DNA of 64,000 bases from positions 1,054,001-1,118,000 of the forward strand of contig NZ_CP064653.1 in the NCBI RefSeq assembly GCF_015711015.1. The letters are read 5' to 3'. The number at the start of each line of letters is the position of its first letter. The stretch's first letter is position 1. The stretch comes from Methylomonas sp. LL1. Lineage in GTDB: Bacteria > Pseudomonadota > Gammaproteobacteria > Methylococcales > Methylomonadaceae. Position numbers and translations under genes: made by a program. The notes beneath the pieces were generated by a model that ran no database searches, was not told the DNA's origin, and saw nothing but the letters and a program-made list of their open reading frames with translations. Of the stretch, positions 58,385 through 64,000 are shown in pieces.

Positions 58385-60246
58385 AACAAATGCTCCCGGG
58401 CACTGATTTTTGGCAGATATATACTGAATTGCGCGCCATCATCACAATTTTTTACTTCGATACGCCCGTTCATGGTTTGTTGGATAGTCAGGTTACTGAT
58501 ATATAAACCCAGGCCGATGCCGTCGGGTTTGGTGGTAAAGTAAGGATCAAAGATTTTTTGCAGGTTGGCTTCGCTAATGCCGCCCGCGTTATCACTTATC
58601 CGTATCTCGGTCCAATCGGCTGGCTGTTCGATACTGATTGTGATTTCGCCGTTTTGAATCTTTCTTTGCAGGATCTGTTCCTTGGCATTATTAATCAGAC
58701 AGAGCAATGCTTGCGACAGTTCACCCGAATTAACCGTAGCAGTCAACGCACATTCCGGATTGATGAACACCAGTTTGATGTGATGGTAATCCATCGCGGC
58801 TTGCAACAGCCTCAAGCTATTTAAAATGACTTCGGCCAACACGGTTTCCGATACAAACTGTTCGTTTTTCAGAAAACCGCGAAACTCATCGATCGTACGC
58901 GACATATCCGACAGAATTTCCTGGGATCGCCCCAAAGCTTGGCGGACACTGCCGTCATGGATTTCGCCATGCGCCAGGGCATCTTCCACATTCAATAATA
59001 TGATGGCCAACGCATTCAGGGGCTGTCGCCATTGATGGGCAATATTGCCTATCATTTCACCCATGGCCACCAGCCGGGCCTGCCGTTGCAGCAACAGATT
59101 GGTTTTTTCATTCCTGACCAGTTCCTGTTGCACCCGCTGATCCAGTTCGGCATTCAGGTTCAGCAAATGCGCTTCTTCCTGTTTTTGCAGATTAATATCA
59201 TGGGTCGCGCCTACCACCTGCTGTATGGATTGGTTACAATCCAAAATCACCGACATCGACAGCGCCATCCATTGCCATTGACCGTCGGCATTTTTGATTC
59301 GATATTGCAAATTTCTCACCGATCCGCCGTGTTTCAGCAGGGTACGAAATCCGGTCAATAAGCGGGTACGATCTCGCCGGTGGAACCTATCGGACTGAAT
59401 CAGGCCTTGTAAATTCATGCCGACAAAGTCGTCGGCCGGCAAACCTAAAATCTCGTTGATCTGTGGCGACACATAATCGATTTGTCCGTCGGCATTGGCC
59501 GACCATATGATCACGTTGACCACGCTTAATAAGCTGCCGAGGCGCGCCTCAAGTTGCTTGGTCTGGCTAATGTCGCGCGCGAAGGCTACATTGTATTCAA
59601 GATCGCCGACATGCAAATAATTAGCCAATACCTTAACCGGAAAGACCCGGCCATTCTTGGTTTTATGCCGGCTCTCGAACACCAAGGCGCCCTCGCGTTT
59701 CAGGGCTTGCCAGTGTTCCCGCCATTGGTTCAGCGGATGGAGGGGGTCGATGACATCCACCGTCAGGCTTAACAACTCCTGTTGGCTATATCCCAAGGTT
59801 TGACAGGCACTACGGTTGGCATAACGGACACGGCCATGTTGATCCAGCCAATAGACGGCGATCGAAACGTTATCCATCACAAACTGGGTCATTTGTAATT
59901 GTTGCTGATGGCTTTCCAGGATTTTCGGGTTTTCTACTTGGACATGAATAAAACGCCTGCCATCATCATTGAAAAGCTCAAATTTCAACATAACCCGCAC
60001 CGGATGAAGGTCTTTTCCCTGTTGCAGGGTTTCGAATCTCAGCTCCGACAATTTCCGGGTCAGCAAGGGTGATAATTTTTCAACAAAACTGGCGGTGTTC
60101 GCGGTAAATTCCGGATAAATGTCGGTGACTCGCATTGCCAGCAATTGTTGCCGTGAATAACCCAAGTCTTGAATAGCCTGTTGATTAAGCCAACAGAACC
60201 TAAGATTATCAGCGTTGAACAGATACAACTCACCGCTAGTAGTCAT
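58381..60246 (-). CDS. PAS-domain histidine kinase
   Basis: A cytoplasmic sensor kinase of 621 residues. Three PAS domains (~1-115, ~120-240, ~245-370) precede a coiled coil and an HWE/HisKA-like dimerisation helix with the phosphorylatable histidine in GNIAHQWRQPLNAL. The HATPase has DNAGGI and PDGIGLGLYI. No membrane segment. It starts the operon with the REC-PP2C-GGDEF-EAL gene. Confidence 0.9.
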   Translation of the reverse strand: MTTSGELYLFNADNLRFCWLNQQAIQDLGYSRQQLLAMRVTDIYPEFTANTASFVEKLSPLLTRKLSELRFETLQQGKDLHPVRVMLKFELFNDDGRRFIHVQVENPKILESHQQQLQMTQFVMDNVSIAVYWLDQHGRVRYANRSACQTLGYSQQELLSLTVDVIDPLHPLNQWREHWQALKREGALVFESRHKTKNGRVFPVKVLANYLHVGDLEYNVAFARDISQTKQLEARLGSLLSVVNVIIWSANADGQIDYVSPQINEILGLPADDFVGMNLQGLIQSDRFHRRDRTRLLTGFRTLLKHGGSVRNLQYRIKNADGQWQWMALSMSVILDCNQSIQQVVGATHDINLQKQEEAHLLNLNAELDQRVQQELVRNEKTNLLLQRQARLVAMGEMIGNIAHQWRQPLNALAIILLNVEDALAHGEIHDGSVRQALGRSQEILSDMSRTIDEFRGFLKNEQFVSETVLAEVILNSLRLLQAAMDYHHIKLVFINPECALTATVNSGELSQALLCLINNAKEQILQRKIQNGEITISIEQPADWTEIRISDNAGGISEANLQKIFDPYFTTKPDGIGLGLYISNLTIQQTMNGRIEVKNCDDGAQFSIYLPKISAREHLL

Positions 60247-60533
60247 GCTCTATTCTCATGGATGTCCCGCATTACGTGTGTTACCAACTATTTGATTGAA
60301 TTGGCCTAATTTTACATTGAAAATAGCCGGTATTTACTATTATCGGTTTTATAGAGACAAATACGCATATCCGATCAAATTGTCTGATTTTGCAGACTGA
60401 TCCAGGGTACAATTCCTTGAACCCCAATCCAACAGCTTTGAACGGTGCAACTAACCCAAATTAGGAACGCGGCAACCCTTAACAGACTTTTGAATCATTG
60501 ACATAGTCCAGCCCGGATAGGATAGTTAGGCGT

Positions 60534-62384
60534 ATGCAATTTGACAGCCAGCTCGAACAATTACGCAAAAAATTTGCCGACAACCTACCCTCGCGTTTAC
60601 AGGAAATCCAGCAACTGTATCGGGAGCAACTGGACGGCGGCGGGCAATCAGAACCGCTACGGCAAGCCTTGCATCGATTGACCGGCTTGGCCGGCACCTT
60701 TAAAGCCAATCGGATCAGCGAATTGACGCGCAGCATAGAAATGCACTATGCACAAAACCAAGCCGACGCCCCGCGCGAAACTCAACAAATCATTGCGATT
60801 CTATTCCGACGCTTGGAAGAAGCCGTTGATAATTATTTGGCGCAACCGCTACCCATCAATGATTCCCATCCCTCCGGCTTACCGCTAACCCGCGACCAAA
60901 AAACCATCTGCCTGATCGAAGACGATCCCCTACAGGCCGAACAAATGGCCGCCGTACTGGAGGAAAATGGTTATCGGGTCAACATTCACCGCACCCTGGC
61001 GTCTTCTTCAACCTTTATTAATCTAAGCCAGAGCCTGCCTTCGCTGATTATCATGGAGGCGCATTTCATCGCCGAAAATGACAGCGCCGGCCTATTTTTT
61101 ACTCAGCTCAAACAACGGATCAGCGACTTTCCGCCGATTATTTTCATATCCTCTTTATCCGATACCTTGTCAAGAATAAGGGCCGTGCGTGCCGGTGCCA
61201 GCGAATATTTGGTCAAACCCATCGCCAATAGCAGCCTTATCGATACGGTGGAAAAATATCTAAGCACTTCCGTCAGCCACAGGATTCTGATCGTCGATGA
61301 CGATCCGATCACGGCCGGTTATGTTGCCCACATCGTTGAGGGCGCCGGCATGCAGGCTCAAACGCTTACAAATCCGTTACAAATTTTTGATGTGCTGAAT
61401 AACTTCAAGCCGGATCTTTTGATTCTGGATATTCATATGCCGGAATGCAGCGGAATCGAGTTGGCGCAAGCCATCCGCCAATGCTGTTGCTACAATCTGA
61501 TGCCCATTCTGTTTCTGACTACCGGCACCGACATAGACCAGGAATTGAGTGCCCTAAGTAGTGGCGGCGACGAATTCATTCGCAAAACCGACCCTGACGT
61601 GTATCTGTTGCAAAAGCTGGCATCCCGGCTAAGGCGCATGAATCAGATCCGCTCGCTCAATGTACAACTTCACCGCGCTCAACAGCGCTCGGAACGTTTA
61701 CGCAAATCGCAAAACGATTTTCTAACCTATGTGACACACGAGTTAAAATCGCCCTTGCACGTCATCCTGGGATTCAGCGACCTGTTAAAAATGGACGGCC
61801 AATTAAATTCGGAACAGGCTGAAATGGTCAATGAAATCGTCCGTGGCGGCCAAACTCAACTGGCGATCATCGAAGACTTGTCCGAACAGGTCAAAATCGC
61901 CACCGGCAGCTTGACCTTGAATATCGAAAGCTTCGATATCTCCGCATTATTGAAGCAAGCGGTGGCCGATGCTTCGGTGCTTGGCCTCCAATCCGGCATC
62001 ACGGTCAAAGCCGAATTCAATCCAGAGCAAATGCTGCCTATCAAGGCCGATAGGCGCAGAGTCAGTCAAATAATGAATAACCTGCTGTCCAATGCCATCA
62101 AATACAACAAACCGAATGGCAAAGTCTGGGTCGGCATGCAAAAACGCAGCAATGGCATGTTGCGGATCAACGTCGCCGACACCGGTATCGGCATTGCCCG
62201 CGACGACTTGGATTATGTATTCGAAGCCTTCGAACGCCTCAGTGCCCAAGACCACAGCATAGACGGCATAGGTATCGGATTATCCATTTGCAGCCAGTTG
62301 GTAAACCTGATGGCCGGACACATCGGAGTCGACAGTGAATTAAATGTCGGCTCGCAATTTTGGATAGAATTACCGTTAATTTAA
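60534..62384 (+). CDS. Hpt-REC-REC hybrid histidine kinase
   Basis: A 616-residue cytoplasmic protein with the reverse of the usual order. N-terminal Hpt (H47 in ALHRLTGLAGTF), a REC-like domain (~123-243) whose acceptor Asp is Glu (E175 in LIIMEAHF), and a full REC (~250-370) with D299 in LLILDIHMPE. HisKA then has H402 in THELKSPLH, and HATPase has DTGIGI and GIGIGLSI. The first REC keeps its acidic pair and Lys but cannot take phosphate in the normal way. It is divergent from the PAS kinase with 287 bases between. Confidence 0.9.
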   Translation: MQFDSQLEQLRKKFADNLPSRLQEIQQLYREQLDGGGQSEPLRQALHRLTGLAGTFKANRISELTRSIEMHYAQNQADAPRETQQIIAILFRRLEEAVDNYLAQPLPINDSHPSGLPLTRDQKTICLIEDDPLQAEQMAAVLEENGYRVNIHRTLASSSTFINLSQSLPSLIIMEAHFIAENDSAGLFFTQLKQRISDFPPIIFISSLSDTLSRIRAVRAGASEYLVKPIANSSLIDTVEKYLSTSVSHRILIVDDDPITAGYVAHIVEGAGMQAQTLTNPLQIFDVLNNFKPDLLILDIHMPECSGIELAQAIRQCCCYNLMPILFLTTGTDIDQELSALSSGGDEFIRKTDPDVYLLQKLASRLRRMNQIRSLNVQLHRAQQRSERLRKSQNDFLTYVTHELKSPLHVILGFSDLLKMDGQLNSEQAEMVNEIVRGGQTQLAIIEDLSEQVKIATGSLTLNIESFDISALLKQAVADASVLGLQSGITVKAEFNPEQMLPIKADRRRVSQIMNNLLSNAIKYNKPNGKVWVGMQKRSNGMLRINVADTGIGIARDDLDYVFEAFERLSAQDHSIDGIGIGLSICSQLVNLMAGHIGVDSELNVGSQFWIELPLI

Positions 62385-62403
62385 GCTTAGCCTGTTTACC
62401 GAT

Positions 62404-64000
62404 ATGTCGACCGACACCGAAAATCTGATCAATGAACTTCGTAGCCAACTGAAGGATTGGGAGGTACGCCATCACACGCTATTGAACACCTTGAGCGACG
62501 CCCTGATCACCATCGACAACCAAGGCCGGATCAAAAATTTCAATCAGGCCGCCGAGCATGTGTTCGGTTATCTGGCCGGCGAAGTGGTGGGTGAAAAAGT
62601 CAATATTTTGATGCCGGAACCGCACAGCATCGAGCACGATAAATACATGACCCGCTACATCAATACCGGGCGCAAGCACATTATCGGTACCGATCGTGAA
62701 GTCATGGCCATGCGCAAGGACGGCTCCCAATTCCCGATTGAACTGGCCGTCAGCGAGATGTGGCAGGATGGCGAATTACAGTTTACCGGCTTGATCAAGG
62801 ACATTACCGAGCGTAAAAAAATCGAGCAATTGAAAAACGAGTTTATCTCCACGGTCAGTCATGAACTCCGCACGCCATTGACGTCGATTCGCGGCGCATT
62901 GGGCTTGATCAACAGCGGCATTTGCGGCCCGTTACCCGACAAAATGGGCGATTTATTGACCATCGCCACTAACAACACCGAGCGCTTGCTGTTACTGATC
63001 AACGACATTCTGGATATCGAGAAAATCGAGTCCGGTAATCTGCGTTTTGATTTTAAACGCCTCGATCTGGCAAATCTGATTGAAAACGCCATCGCCGATT
63101 GCAGTAGTTATGCGGCCGAACACCATATTCACTACCGCTTCATTTGCCAGGACAACCCCTTGTATGTCAACGCCGACCCCGACCGCTTGATACAAGTCAT
63201 CAATAACTTGCTGTCCAACGCCGCCAAATTTTCGCCCAAAAACGGCGATGTCGAAGTCACGCTGATTCAACATCAAGGCTTCGCCCGCATCAGTGTCCGC
63301 GATCATGGCCCTGGCATTCCCAGCCAGTTTTTGCCGAGATTATTCGATAAATTTTCCCAAGTCGACGGCAGCGACAAACGCAATACGGGCGGAACCGGTT
63401 TGGGCTTGAGTATCGCCAAGGCCATCGTCGAAAAACATCAGGGCAAAATCGGCGTTGAAACGCAGGAACACTTCGGCAGCACCTTTCATGTCGATCTCCC
63501 CATGCAATCCATCAATGGCCTGGGCGAACAATTACAGGATGAACTGGCCGAAGGCGCCAAAATACTGATTATCGAGGACGACCCCGACGTTGCCCATTTG
63601 ATCAAGCGCATCCTGCTGGATGCCGGCTTCAGTTCCGAAATAGCTTACGACACCATGCAAGCCAAGCAGTTATTGCGGAAAAACACCTATCACGCAATTA
63701 CGCTGGACATCATTTTACCCGGCCAGTCGGGCCTGGATTTTCTGAAGGAATTACAGAACAATAAGGCCGACGAAACGCCGGTGGTGGTGATTTCGGTCGA
63801 TAGCTACAAAAAACATGCGGATGGCGATGACTTCAGCAGCAGTATTATCAACTGGCTGCAAAAACCGATTAATAGCGAAATACTGATAAGCACCATTAAA
63901 AACATCAAACCCAGTTCCGGCCATCACCGGCCTCTGATTCTGCAGGTCGAAGACGAAGCCGACGTGCGCAAGATCGTCGAGCTGATTTTGACCGACACCG
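62404..64000 (+). CDS. FixL-like PAS histidine kinase with receiver domains (partial)
   Basis: Runs off the right edge; 532 residues are visible from the ATG at 62404. A FixL-type PAS domain comes first. MPEPHSIEHDKYMTRY places H78 where FixL has its proximal heme histidine, and IIGTDREV keeps R98 where FixL has its gas-sensing Arg. HisKA follows with H153 (SHELRTPLT), then HATPase (DHGPGI, GGTGLGLSIAK). A REC domain (IEDDPDVAH, acceptor in TLDIILPG) and the start of a second REC (LQVEDEADVRK) follow. Oxygen sensing is inferred. It begins 19 bases after the hybrid kinase. Confidence 0.92.
   Translation, partial: MSTDTENLINELRSQLKDWEVRHHTLLNTLSDALITIDNQGRIKNFNQAAEHVFGYLAGEVVGEKVNILMPEPHSIEHDKYMTRYINTGRKHIIGTDREVMAMRKDGSQFPIELAVSEMWQDGELQFTGLIKDITERKKIEQLKNEFISTVSHELRTPLTSIRGALGLINSGICGPLPDKMGDLLTIATNNTERLLLLINDILDIEKIESGNLRFDFKRLDLANLIENAIADCSSYAAEHHIHYRFICQDNPLYVNADPDRLIQVINNLLSNAAKFSPKNGDVEVTLIQHQGFARISVRDHGPGIPSQFLPRLFDKFSQVDGSDKRNTGGTGLGLSIAKAIVEKHQGKIGVETQEHFGSTFHVDLPMQSINGLGEQLQDELAEGAKILIIEDDPDVAHLIKRILLDAGFSSEIAYDTMQAKQLLRKNTYHAITLDIILPGQSGLDFLKELQNNKADETPVVVISVDSYKKHADGDDFSSSIINWLQKPINSEILISTIKNIKPSSGHHRPLILQVEDEADVRKIVELILTDT

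Overview
The window reads as chromosome of a gammaproteobacterium, most likely a methanotroph of the Methylomonas/Methylobacter type. This placement is an inference from gene content: FeoABC, Ccm system I, a periplasmic MxaD-like protein beside a YVTN propeller, many PAS/GGDEF/EAL proteins, and a light-response block. GC looks close to 50 %. No rRNA, tRNA, CRISPR array or transposase gene was seen.

Layout. 0-3.6 kb: sbcB, an exported SRPBCC (MxaD-like) protein, a YVTN beta-propeller and a small unknown protein. 3.6-6.4 kb: feoABC with a candidate Fur box. 6.7-14.1 kb: a seven-gene V/A-type ATPase operon in the unusual order B-D-I-K-E-DUF2764-A. 14.1-15.7 kb: purEK. 15.8-23.8 kb: a signalling operon with a frameshifted HD-GYP response regulator, an SsuA/NMT1-like binding protein, a 1747-residue hybrid kinase and an Hpt protein. 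A dispersed ~300-bp repeat sits exactly between the kinase REC domain and the Hpt protein, and a second copy lies at 34 kb. 24.1-32.3 kb: ccmABCDEFGHI followed by hemN. 32.5-38 kb: a stress/envelope island (OmpA, BON lipoprotein, YqjD/YqjE/YqjK-like, lmo0937-like, SmbP, CsbD, PRC-barrel) with two palindromic repeats and a LuxR remnant. 38.2-39.6 kb: a membrane-anchored coiled-coil protein.

39.7-54.4 kb is the most interesting part. Ten tightly packed minus-strand genes encode an SRPBCC protein, a short LOV photoreceptor, a sterol-desaturase-family hydroxylase, MsrP, MsrQ, a TIGR01777 epimerase, a membrane protein, DNA photolyase, a Blc-like lipocalin and a DUF523/DUF1722 (YbgA) protein. Past hflK-hflC-ftsH lies a divergent pair: a sigma-70-family factor with an unfamiliar N-terminal half, and a MerR/B12-binding regulator that keeps the cobalamin-contact residues of the photoreceptor CarH/LitR. 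I read this as a candidate light and photo-oxidative stress regulon with two photoreceptor chemistries (B12 and flavin) and its own sigma factor.

55-64 kb is a second signalling cluster: a REC-PP2C-REC-PAS-GGDEF-EAL protein, a PAS histidine kinase, a divergent Hpt-REC-REC-kinase hybrid, and a FixL-like PAS kinase with receiver domains that runs off the right edge.
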